This document shows, in pieces, positions 54,955 to 64,000 of a DNA stretch of 64,000 nt. Numbering within the stretch: the stretch's first letter is position 1; each line of letters opens with the position of its first letter. The DNA comes from Antilocapra americana. Its lineage: Eukaryota; Chordata; Mammalia; Artiodactyla; Antilocapridae. The notes beneath the pieces were generated by a model. That model ran no database searches, had not been told where the DNA came from, and saw nothing but the letters and a program-made list of their open reading frames with translations. The DNA lies in assembly GCA_007570785.1 (NCBI GenBank), contig ML661885.1, positions 39,130,009 through 39,194,008 on the forward strand, read 5' to 3'. The position numbers and the translations under genes were made by a program.

Positions 54955-55480
54955 TTCAGTTCAGTCTCACAGTCTAGTCTGACTCTTTGCAACTCCATGA
55001 ACTGCAGCACACCAGGCCTCCCTGTCCATCACCAGCTCCTGGAGTTTACTCAAACTCATGTCCATTGAGTCAGTGATGCTATCCAACCATCTCATCCTCT
55101 GTCGTCCCCTTCTTCTCCCACCTCAATCTTTCCCAGCATCAGAGTCTTTTCCAATGAGTCAGTTCGTTGCATCAGGTGGCCCAAGTATTGGAGCTTCAGC
55201 TTCAGCATCAGTCCTTCCAGTGAATATTCAGGACTGATTTCCTTTAGGATTGACTGGTTTGATCTCCTTGCAATCCAAGGGATTCTCAAGGTTCTTTTCC
55301 AGCACCACAGTTCAAAAGCATCAATTCTTTGGTGCTCAGCTTTCTTTATAGTCCAACTCTCACATCCATTCATGACTACTGGAAAAACCATAGCTTTGAC
55401 TAGATGGACCTTGGACCTTTGTCGGCAATGTAATGTCTCTGCTTTATAACATGATGCCTAGGTTGGTCATAGCTTTTTTT
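54955..55480 (-). mobile_element. BovB LINE 3' portion
   Basis: The complement of BovB. The minus frame at 55092-55391 gives the C-terminal ORF part: MVFPVVMNGCESWTIKKAEH, ARRSNQSILKEISPEYSLEG, then LKLQYLGHLMQR. It is 5' truncated near 55480. This is the best preserved BovB coding remnant in the window, but it contains only the tail beyond the RT catalytic core. Confidence 0.95.
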
Positions 55481-55894
55481 TTGGTGAATTCCAAATCCAG
55501 AAATTAAATGAGTTTTCCATTCTTCCTGTGTATAGGAGGAACCATTTGCCTTCTGTCTTTCAAATTTGCCTGGGTCTTATGGAGGTTTGTTAAGTCCACA
55601 AAGAAATACATCTTAACTCATATCTCATTTTCATAAGTCATCAGATTCTATTAAGTCACTCCTTTTATAGGCCATGTCACCAGAAATGTTATTCTGCAGT
55701 TTCTTCACCTTTCCCCCTCTATTTTTGTGGCGTCTTTGATCACCAAATGTCTCCATCCTGGGGAGTTTAAGCCTGAGTGAGACATTTTAATAAATCTGCC
55801 ATCCAGGAAGTTCCAAAGCTGGCCTAGGTCCTTGGGATATATTTTTTTTAGAACTTAAAAAAGCAAAAACAAGCAAAAAGCCCCACTTATTTAG
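55481..55894. other. Unassigned sequence
   Basis: About 410 bases; nothing recognised. Confidence 0.45.
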
Positions 55895-56110
55895 CATTTA
55901 ACTAAATGCCTGCTACCATTTAAAGCACTTTGTTGATGTTCATTTATTTAATGTTCATTAAACATTATTAGTAGGTACTACTATAATCTTTATAGATGAG
56001 GACACTGAGGCGAGGTTACAGGACAGCCAGTCAGTGATGGAGCCAAGACTCAGACATGGGCAGTTCAGCTCTAAAGTCCATGTTAGCTACCATACTTTGC
56101 AGCCTCTCAA
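55895..56110 (-). mobile_element. MIR SINE
   Basis: ATTTAAAGCACTTTGTTGATG, CTATAATCTTTATAGATGAGG, ACACTGAGGCGAGGTTACAGG, GTGATGGAGCCAAGACTCAG and GTTAGCTACCATACTTTGC are the complement of MIR. Confidence 0.8.
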
Positions 56111-56715
56111 GCAACTTACCTTCCCAGTCAATAGTCTAGATCAGAGTATGTAGACTGGTCCACAAATGCATTTTACATGGCTCATCCACAATCCGAAGTT
56201 TCAGGAAACATACATAGAAGTCTGGATCTTCTGATTTCTTTTGAAAATGGGGATACCAGGCATCATTAGGTTTACATTCCCAACTTATGCAGAAGCTGAG
56301 AACAGTCAGGCAGAGCAGACAAGGCTCCACAGTTGAGCTTACCACTGTGTCCATCATAGTGGGGAGACCACAGTGTCCAGGGAAATGCCCTGTGTGACCG
56401 ACCCTCCAAGCCTATGAGCTGGTGGTCTCTAGTCTAGCTGCTGTGTGTATGGACACTGTGCCAGCAGCAAGGGCCAGGTCCAAAATGAACTCCTTGACCT
56501 TCTAGACATCTAATTTCCCCACTTTTCCCAGTAACTGGTTTCTGGTAAGTTATGTCTAGTGATTGAGCTCATCCTAGAGATAAAAACTGAAAGGGAGTGA
56601 GTCATTCCCTCTGGCCTGGGGTTCCAAACTCCTACTGTTCTGGAGAAGGTTCTAGCCAGGTGGCCGACGATGTGGGCTGATTTCCCACAGTGAGCTGGGT
56701 AATGGGATATGCCAG
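56111..56715. other. Unassigned sequence
   Basis: About 600 bases; no gene or named repeat. Confidence 0.45.
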
Positions 56716-56722
56716 ACTTGTG

Positions 56723-56905
56723 GCTTCCCTCGTGGCTCAGCTGATAAAGAGTCCGCCTGCAACGCAGGAGACCTGAGTTTGATCCCTGGGTTGGGAAGAT
56801 CCTCTGAAGAAGGGAGAGGCTACCCACTCCAGTATTCTGGCCTGGAGAATTCTATGGACTGCATAGTCCAAGAGTCAGACACAACTGAGCGACTTTCACT
56901 TTCAA
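56723..56905 (+). mobile_element. Bov-tA SINE with TSD
   Basis: The head GCTTCCCTCGTGGCTCAGC, GAGTTTGATCCCTGGGTTGG and a body ending ACAACTGAGCGACTTTCAC. About 20 bases around the AGGAGCC part are missing. The 7-base TSD ACTTGTG is at 56716-56722 and 56906-56912. Confidence 0.93.
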
Positions 56906-56912
56906 ACTTGTG

Positions 56913-59381
56913 TCTCGTAATGAAAGACAAGGTTCCAAGACCAATATGAATCCTAGGTCTGGAGGACCATGGGCATCGCAGAGGCCAGAAGGTCCAAGTT
57001 GGGCACAGAAAGTGTTAGGAGAGTAAGGAAGAGAGAAGAGCAAAATACAATGTAACAACAGAGAGGGAACTCAACTCAGGCAGACAGGACTCCTTTGAAA
57101 AGGTACTTATGTCTGCTGAATCTACACTTCCTTCTCTATGTAAGGAAACCAGTGCCCCAGCCTCACAGAGGTGTAGAGATTACATGGCACAGTGTACCCT
57201 GAATGCTTAGCTTGATGCCTGGTATAATCCGTGCTAATTCAAAGCACCCAGGAGCTCCCAGGTGACTGCTGAGAATACTAATGGGTGTTTGCAGTTTACA
57301 TCTATGCAGAGCGGATGCGTGGGGTATGGATGGGTCCAGTCAGTTCTCAGGACAAAGCCAAGACAAAGATCAATTATTTATAACCTTAATAATGTGTTTC
57401 CATCATTTATTTTATTTTTATTTTAGTGCATTTATGTATTTTCAGTTTATTTTTATTTTCAAAAGTAAATGGGACAGAAGGGAGAGCTAGAGTAGACCTA
57501 TGGGTGATGACGCTAAGTGTTTTTTAATCACACATACTATTTGTATCTTTTTTAAAAAATGTTAGGTCAAATGGCATATACTTTCTTCTGTCTTTACATC
57601 TTGAAGTATTTCATGGAAAATGATTCCATAAGATACTGGTGACTTCAAATCACTTAAGACTTTGCATTTAGTCATTTCTTTCCTCTCTTTCCACTCTCTT
57701 CTTTCTTTAGAGCAGCTCACAAATTTGTTTCATTTATTGCAGCATTTCCCCAAATGTAAACCAAAGAACACTGGTCCCACCAAATTCCCCAGAAAAGAGT
57801 TTTGTGGTCTAATAAATACATTTGGGGAATGTTTCATCTTTTATTTCCTGCTTTGAGATTTGCTGTGCATGTTAAAACACATACAATGCTTTCTGTTGCC
57901 TTGAAATTGAAAAAAATAATTAAATATTTCTCAAATGGATTGCACCATGGAACTTTTTGTCTCTTGGATAAATCCCATTAACACCCTGCTGGATACATTT
58001 GGAGAAGTGTTGATCTAGGCCTACTCATTACATGACTTTCTAACCCTGAAACTGAACGAATTATTGCTATTGCTGTTTTCATTGAAGGTGTCGTAGTCTG
58101 TATTTATAGATTTCTCTAATTCTCAAAGATTTAACTTCAAAAGGGAAATCAAAAGTACATGTCTTTTACCCTCTGCTTCACGCATATTTGAAGATGACAT
58201 AAGGCTGTGTAACAGAAAAGTTGCTCTAAGACTTTCAATGCTATCTTATATCTTACTATGGTTCAAAATATTGTTTTGTATTGTCCAAACATTTAAGAGA
58301 CCCTCCATAACTCACAAATCTGCATATTCCTTTTCTTCCCAAAGTGGGCTTTGCATTCAAGGAAAGCATTAACCCAACACAAGTTCTTCCTTAAAACAGG
58401 TGTTTAGCATGGTTTTCCCCTCATAGGCTCTGCTCATTTTTGCACTCTCATTTCTTTTACTTACAGAAAATATGATCCATCAGAAAGCAATGTGTTCTAT
58501 GTTAGATTCATTTACACAGCAACTCAGCTGGTATGTCCTGACTGTATATGTGGGCAGCCATCTCCCTGTATCTTGGAAGTGCCTTGACCAGGGTTCATCT
58601 GGGTGATGCTCCATGGAAGAAGTGCTTCGGAGTGTTAGACAGCCCAGAAAAGACAGGACTCTGGCTGTTGGAAGAGGCCTCCAGTGCCGGACTGGGGGCT
58701 GGCGCCAGGACCTGAGATACCCCTTTGGCTCTTTCAAAGACTAGGGCTTCTTTAGTGACAAGCACTCCAAGGGCCTGTACCCTGTCTCTCTGAGTGACAT
58801 CTGAACTGGATCATGTACGTGCTTGGTCCAGAGGCTGGGACAAGGCTACTTCCACAGACAGTAGTGGAAAGTATTTTGAGTTAATGTCATCTAAAAAGAA
58901 ACTGTTTACATCTTTATTGGCTTTATTGAATTTGGAAGAACTTCCTGAATAATGTAAGCAGTTGGAGAGCCGCAAGAAAGGGTGTCTGTCTTTAATGTGA
59001 ATGTACCACATTGCCCTGCTCAGAGTGCTTTCAAATTCCACATCTGTCATAGTGGCAAAGATGAAAGCTAGCGCTAGCTTGTTTCTGCTTGCTTATGATT
59101 CTGTCCAAGACAGGCTTACGAAATGAATGATGCTTTCCATCGTAGTGGCTGCGTTGGCTAATTTTAGAAAAATTAGAATGCAAGAGACTTCTGTTCTGGT
59201 GCAAATGCAGCCAGGCAAGTTGCTACCATCACCCAGGTATATGAAGTGAATTTTACCTTGATGTGTTTTCTGGTTTCCTATCTGGAAAATGGGCAGAGAA
59301 ATAAAGACCTTCTACATTGTGAAATTATGAGTAATCGACAAAAAATTTATTACAGGACACTTTACAGATTAAGAGCTCCAT
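56913..59381. other. Long, mostly unassigned stretch
   Basis: About 2.5 kb. Weak traces only: a MIR-like 3' end at 57140-57250 (GATTACATGGCACAG ... GCTTAGCTTGATGCCTGG) and a possible hAT-type repeat at 57725-58020 (CATTTCCCCAAATGTAAACC ... ATACATTTGGAGAAGTG). No host gene is supported. Confidence 0.4.
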
Positions 59382-59390
59382 ATTCATGCT

Positions 59391-59582
59391 GCTGCTGCTA
59401 AGTCATTTCAGTCATGTCCGACTCTGCGAACCCATGGACTGTAGCCCACCAGGCTCCTCTGTCCATGGGATTCTCCAGGCAAGAATACTGGAGTGGGTTG
59501 CTATACCCTCCTTTAGGGTATCTTTCCGACCCAGGGATCAAACCCACATCTCCTGCACTGGCAGGTGGATACCACTAGCGCC
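59391..59582 (-). mobile_element. Bov-tA SINE with TSD
   Basis: From GCTGCTGCTAAGTCATTTC through GAATACTGGAGTGGGTTGC to the complementary head (GGGATCAAACCCACATCTCC, ACCACTAGCGCC). The 9-base TSD ATTCATGCT is at 59382-59390 and 59583-59591. Confidence 0.95.
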
Positions 59583-59591
59583 ATTCATGCT

Positions 59592-61529
59592 AAGTATCAA
59601 CATAGAATTTTTATTTTATTTAAAGCAACAAGGTAGTCACAAATTCTCAGCATACTTTGAATCTGACACCAAATTCTATTCATTTAAAATTTATGGAAGC
59701 AGTGATGTAGAACAACATTTTTCCAGGCTGAATTTTATCTTTCTCTTTTATTTGTTACTATCCGATTCATGTAAAAATTCAAAGTTAATATTGTAGTTTT
59801 ATTCCTTTAAAACAGAAAATAGAGAAGGGATTCAGTTAAAGAAACTTTTAACTTTCAAGAGCAAAGAGTAACTGAACATTAAAAATCTTAGGACCATTTC
59901 AATGAAACTCTTTGTGTAAAATCTACAGCCTCTGAAAGACATGACCTCTTCTTTTCTAAATACAATTTCTCCAAACATAGGATGAAACGCTTTTAGGGCT
60001 GGAAACCACCTTGAACAGGGAGCTTCTAAGAGGTCCATCAGCTTTCTTGTTTCAGTCTGAGAGTTAATTGTTCAGAACATCTAAAACATGATCGAGAGGT
60101 CTTAAATCCCCAAACAATAGTCTTTTCAAGTTTTCTCTTGCCCCTTCTCCTCTGAATTATTTTATGGTATCTAAACCATTCCATTTTCCACCTGTACCTC
60201 AACTTCTTTCCCATTATTTGGTCCTTGTAGCCCTTGGTGTTCCGTGGAGACCCCAAGATGTAACAGGAAAAGAAAAGTTGATAACTAAGGTTCTCTTATG
60301 ACGTATGTAATCAAAAGAACTCCATTCTCGGCATTTTTCTTGTGATGCTTTCCTGAAATTAGGGGTCCAGGACTTTAAAATGTTTACGAACTCCTGCTCT
60401 CCCCCATCAGAACCACAGGCTTGTCTTGCTCAGTATTAGTCTCCCAACTTCCAAAGTCTCTTCATGTCAGCTTTGGATCATTTCCTTATTTTCTTGAGCC
60501 ATTGTCTCTCTCAGCCTTTTGTAATGATTGTTTTCCTATATTCCCCTTTGCACCACGGACAGTTCTTTACCATTCCCTGTCTTTGTGACAGACCTGAACA
60601 TGTCCCAGAATCCTCTTTTCACAAGCGATCACTGTTTCTCAGGAGCCTGAAGCCGAAAGGTAAACTCTCTTATCTCAAGATCCCTAAATTCAACTTCAAA
60701 CCTCGCCATGCACTGTACTCTCTGATCCAAATCTCTCTAAAACGGTTTTGAAGAAAGCCTGGAGGTGTTCTGGCTGCCATTTACTCTCAAGCTCCTTGAG
60801 TCTCACATTCACCCAGGAGCAGTGCTGTGTTCAATACAGTTTCATAGCCGTAGTATGAATTCCTTGAGGGTAGAAAACACAGTTAATTTTCCCATCTCCA
60901 CGCGGAGCATTGGTCATTAATATGGAAGGTGTATTAGTTAAGAATTCCATTGGCTCCAAATAACAATGGCCTGAATACACTGGGGGCTTTGCTTTTCTCA
61001 CATAATTAGAGCTGTAGAAGGGAGCACTCCAGAGCTGGCATGACCGGCCATTACATCGTCATGGATTCAGGCACCTTTGTCCGCTCAAGGATCCCTAGCG
61101 TCTGCTTGTTGCCTGTGGTCCCCAGATGGCTGACCCTCCTCCAGCTTCAAGTCCACACTATAGAAAAGAAGAAAGGGCAATTTGTAAAATAGACAGAGTT
61201 GTTAGTGGAAGACACCAAGAAAGCAGCAGTCAACCAACCTCCTTTATTGGACTTTCCCAGAAGTGATATCCAGTAAGTCCATGTACATTTCATTGGTGAA
61301 ACTAGGTCCTGTGGACGCCTATACCTGAAAGGAGTCTGCAAATGCAGTGTTCTTGAACCTGGATGTGTTGTTGCTAATAACACTGGGATTCAGCTGGGAA
61401 AGAAGAGATAATAGATATTTGGTAGGTGGCCTGAGATCTCTGCCAGATTAAGTAGGCAAGGATGCTGCTTATGGATGGAAGGAGAGACTCCCCACTCCCA
61501 ACAAATGGACTGTCCTGAGTCCCCAAAAC
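59592..61529. other. Long, mostly unassigned stretch
   Basis: About 1.9 kb. Bases 60930-61140 (GGTGTATTAGTTAAGAATTCC ... GAGCTGGCATGACCGGCC ... CCCAGATGGCTGACCCTCC) look like an unnamed old mammalian repeat. The rest shows no gene, including frames at 59832-60256 (-) and 60464-60751 (+). Confidence 0.4.
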
Positions 61530-61720
61530 AGTGGTTGTCCAGGTATAGTTCCCAGACCAGCTTCATCAGTGTTCCCCAGGAGCTTGTTAGAAATACAGAT
61601 TCCTAGGCCTTACCTCAGGCCTACTGAATTATAAGAAAATGCAGTCAGTAATCTGTTTTAAATACCCCCAGGGGTTCTGATGTGCGCGGAGTCTGAGGAC
61701 CTGCTGCCCCAGAGTGACCA
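61530..61720 (-). mobile_element. hAT-Charlie (MER5-type) element
   Basis: AACAGTGGTTGTCCAGGTATAG, CCCCAGGAGCTTGTTAGAAATA, ACAGATTCCTAGGCC, GCCTACTGAATTATAAG and CCAGGGGTTCTGATGTGCGC follow the complement of a MER5-type element. Exact subfamily not assigned. Confidence 0.72.
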
Positions 61721-62343
61721 TGCATGGTGTCCCAGCCTCTCAGGCTCTTCCTGTCCTGACGTTACCAGTGTAGGCTGCATGGGTTAGTGGCCAAGTCAGG
61801 CCGCTGGACGTTTTTACAAAACAATTCAATCTTACCCAAAAAGGGCCAGAACAATCTAGGGTCATGATGTTGCTGGTTTCAGGAAGAAATGGAAGAAAAT
61901 GCAAAGTGAAAGAACCAGGCTACTAATGAACTATAGCATGCCAGCAAGCACAAAGACCTCTTCCCATCAACTGGCCATGCTCCTTCCTACTCAGTAGAAG
62001 GGCTTCTATCCTGGACAGCAGCAAAGCATTACTGTAGGAGTTTGTAATTAAAGATTATTTGGACTGTACAGTTCTTAAGCTTCAGTGGAGCCACTAAAAG
62101 GTAGCTTGGGGTGGGGGGGTTAGTCATCCTGTAATATCCATGTGTGTCTCCTCCAAAAAACCCAAAGCTAACTAATGCAATTATGTTTAAAAAAAAAATG
62201 CTCACAGAGCACAGGCAGCTCTAAGTTGGATCTCATGGTCTGGATCTCCCTAACACATGGTTCACAGGGAGAGCTGATCCAAGAACTGTTTGCTAGTGGT
62301 CTGAAACAAGATGAAGAACTTGGATTCGAATGTAAGTCAAGTA
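61721..62343. other. Unassigned sequence
   Basis: About 620 bases; nothing recognised. Confidence 0.45.
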
Positions 62344-62513
62344 CAGCCTCTCTCAGTATGGCAGGGGGCTGGTTCCAGGATCTCCTGCAGATAGCAAAAC
62401 CCACAGATGCTCAAAAGTCTCTTGTGTAAAATAGCCTAGTACAGTTAACCCTCCTTATCCACTGCTTCCCCATCCATAGACTGAACTACCCACAGATGGA
62501 ACAGGGCCAACTG
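62344..62513. mobile_element. Tigger-type (pogo-like) DNA element fragment
   Basis: CAGCCTCTCTCAGTATGGC, GGGCTGGTTCCAGGATCTCC, AAACCCACAGATGCTC and TGTGTAAAATAGCCTAGTAC follow the MER2/Tigger pattern. The right end GGGCCAACTG is the opposite inverted repeat. A TA precedes the left end; the right end is followed by TG, likely a mutated TA. Confidence 0.78.
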
Positions 62514-62707
62514 TGTTGGCCCTATTGGCCCCAAGCTCAGCTGACATTTTTTTCACACTGATTTTTCTTAAAGAACAATTCAGTGCAGGAGAGAAACTAA
62601 TAGAGAGCTGCTTCTTTGAGAAGCATTGTTCTAACAGCTCCCATCCAGCCCAATAGCCACCCTGGCTCCTTTCTTGAAATTCTTGATCTGCCACTCTAGG
62701 CATCTTT

Positions 62708-62805
62708 CTGTCCATCATTTCTTCAACAAGCATTTAGTTGGTGCCCTCGGTGTACCAAGTACCGCGCTGGGTACTGGGGACACAGTGGGCAACAGGGCAG
62801 TCTGT
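62708..62805 (-). mobile_element. L2 LINE terminus
   Basis: TTCTTCAACAAGCATTTAGTTGG, GTGTACCAAGTACCGCGCTGG, GTACTGGGGACACAGTGGGC are the complement of the L2 3' end. Confidence 0.75.
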
Positions 62806-62854
62806 GAGGATAGGAGTTGTCATCAAATGGGCAGGTGTGTGTGGATGTACTTTG

Positions 62855-62991
62855 TAAACCTAATTATATTACAGAATTAGGTAGTATTCTCTCTCCTCCA
62901 TTAGCTAGAATAAAAGATGCATTTAAACCTAATTATATTACAGAATTAGGTAGTATTCTCTCTCCTCCATTAGCTAGAATAAAAGATGCAT
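62855..62991. repeat. 69-bp tandem duplication, two near-perfect copies
   Basis: Copy 1 is 62855-62923 and copy 2 is 62924-62992. The first 68 bases of each unit are identical (TAAACCTAATTATATTACAG ... AAAAGATGCAT). The period is 69, a multiple of three, so a plus frame at 62817-63008 contains the same 23-residue unit twice. This is a coincidence of length, not evidence of a protein. Confidence 0.97.
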
Positions 62992-62999
62992 CGAGAACA

Positions 63000-63503
63000 A
63001 GGAGATGATACTGGCTGAATCAAAACCACCACTCCCTGGCTTCCCTGCTGTGAGCAGAACTTGCTTCATTCTTTCTCTCTTTATGGTAGTCCTCTCTGAA
63101 AGAGTATTGCTGTTGAACTTAAGAAGAGGAAAGAGAATTTACAGTTATATTTTGGATGAGAAACACATGGTATTGACAATTCAGTTTGCGGCCAACCTCC
63201 CTCCTGGATATGTGAATATACAGCCCGTCTCGGTGTGTATCACTGGAACCTAAGGGAAGGGCTATTGAAGCTCCAGGTCACGAAAACTGCTGTTAACTCA
63301 GCCTCAGGGGGAGCATCAGTGAGAATATGTGCCTCCATCAGATGCTCGTGCTTTCTTAACCTAGGGATTTAGGAAGCAGCAGGAAGAGGCCAGGTTGCTT
63401 AGGAATAGAGATGAGCTGTCAGAGAGGCTTGGAAGGATGGGAGGGAACCATGCTGGGCCTAACAACTTTAAAAAGACATTCAAGCAACTATAGTAAATGT
63501 TAA
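63000..63503. other. Unassigned sequence
   Basis: About 500 bases. An 82-codon plus frame at 63005-63253 matches nothing known. Confidence 0.45.
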
Positions 63504-63675
63504 CATTTGATAAATCCTAGGAGTATGTACCTGACCGGTTTATATTTTTCTCTTCACTTCTCTTTACCTTTTAATATTTTGCAACTTAGCTTTGATAAAT
63601 CCTAGGAGTGTGTACCTGGCTGGTTTATATTTTTCTCTCCACTTCTCTTTACCTTTTAATATTTTGTGACTTAAC
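63504..63675. repeat. 85-bp tandem duplication, about 92% identical
   Basis: Copy 1 runs from about 63504 to 63588 and copy 2 from about 63589 to 63675. The shared core is TTGATAAATCCTAGGAG, TTTATATTTTTCTC, CACTTCTCTTTACC, TTTTAATATTTTG. By eye about seven bases differ, so it is older than the 69-bp duplication nearby. Confidence 0.93.
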
Positions 63676-63854
63676 ATTTAAAAAGTTAAACAATATCCTG
63701 AGAACAGAATCGCATCTTCAGATGATCAGTGAAACACAGAAGAGAAATTGCAATAAATTAAATTTTCATGGCCCTAAAATTACGAAGGACACACAACACA
63801 ACTTAGTTGTATGTGTGTGTATATATGTATTCAGAAGCTTTAGCATGCAACAGC

Positions 63855-63970
63855 ATCCCCTGTAAGATATTTTAAATACAAATTACTAACATCTCCTACT
63901 TCTGATTCAGTATGTCTGGGGTGAAGCCTGAAAATTTGCATTTCTAACAACTTCCAAACAAATCCTAATG
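63855..63970 (+). mobile_element. hAT-Charlie (MER5-type) fragment
   Basis: CTTCTGATTCAGTATGTCTGG, GGTGAAGCCTGAAAATTTGC and ATTTCTAACAACTTCC follow the MER5-type core (GATTCAGTAGGTCTGGGG ... TTTGCATTTCTAACAAG). It may continue beyond the point where the match fades near 63970. Confidence 0.7.
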
Positions 63971-64000
63971 ATGTCTTGTTGAGTAGACATTATGTACTTT

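Noticed and set aside
62855..63675. CRISPR-like array
   Set aside because: There are only two copies of each unit, with no spacers, in ruminant nuclear DNA.
1..64000. A novel multi-gene system or operon-like cluster
   Set aside because: No set of neighbouring frames shows consistent coding potential, and frames are explained by repeats or chance.

Overview
This window is nuclear DNA from a ruminant, most likely a bovid. It carries many pecoran/ruminant-specific repeats: Bov-tA and Bov-A SINEs, 3' ends of BovB (an RTE-clade LINE), CHR-type tRNA-Glu SINEs shared by cetartiodactyls, and bovid-type L1 3' tails. These lie over old mammalian repeats (L1M, L2, MIR, MLT1 LTRs, hAT-Charlie and Tigger DNA elements). 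The species cannot be fixed from the sequence alone.

No host protein-coding gene, tRNA, rRNA or other functional RNA gene was found. The longest open frames (about 60-222 codons) are decayed L1, L2 or BovB protein fragments, antisense readings of repeats, or chance frames. The window therefore reads as intergenic or deep intronic DNA, and gene symbols are left empty.

Layout. 0-5 kb: an L1 tail, a BovB with a Bov-tA inside it, a MIR, and an L1-in-L1-in-CHR nest. 5-9 kb: a hAT-like repeat, a Bov-tA, a decayed L2 with reverse-transcriptase remnants, and unique DNA. 9.4-13.6 kb: an old L1M broken by younger insertions and abutting an inverted L1 piece. 14-27 kb: mostly unique DNA with scattered SINEs, plus a hairpin cluster near 18.1 kb and a CpG-rich patch near 18.4-18.65 kb. 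27-33 kb: MIR, L2 tail, MLT1, microsatellites, SINEs, a BovB end and a cleanly bounded L1. 34-47 kb: SINEs, two MLT1 LTRs, a 1.3-kb L2, L1 and BovB tails, and a microsatellite/SINE cluster. 47.5-52.0 kb: a long L1MA-like element with four younger insertions. 53-64 kb: sparse SINEs, a BovB, Tigger and hAT fragments, and two local tandem duplications near the right end.

There is no evidence of a new multi-gene system. The most informative signals are repeat stratigraphy with legible target-site duplications (TSDs), a 124-bp run of stem-loops, and a near-perfect 69-bp tandem duplication. Family names come from remembered consensus sequences, not a database search. Boundaries of old elements are approximate to tens of bases; boundaries supported by a TSD are exact.
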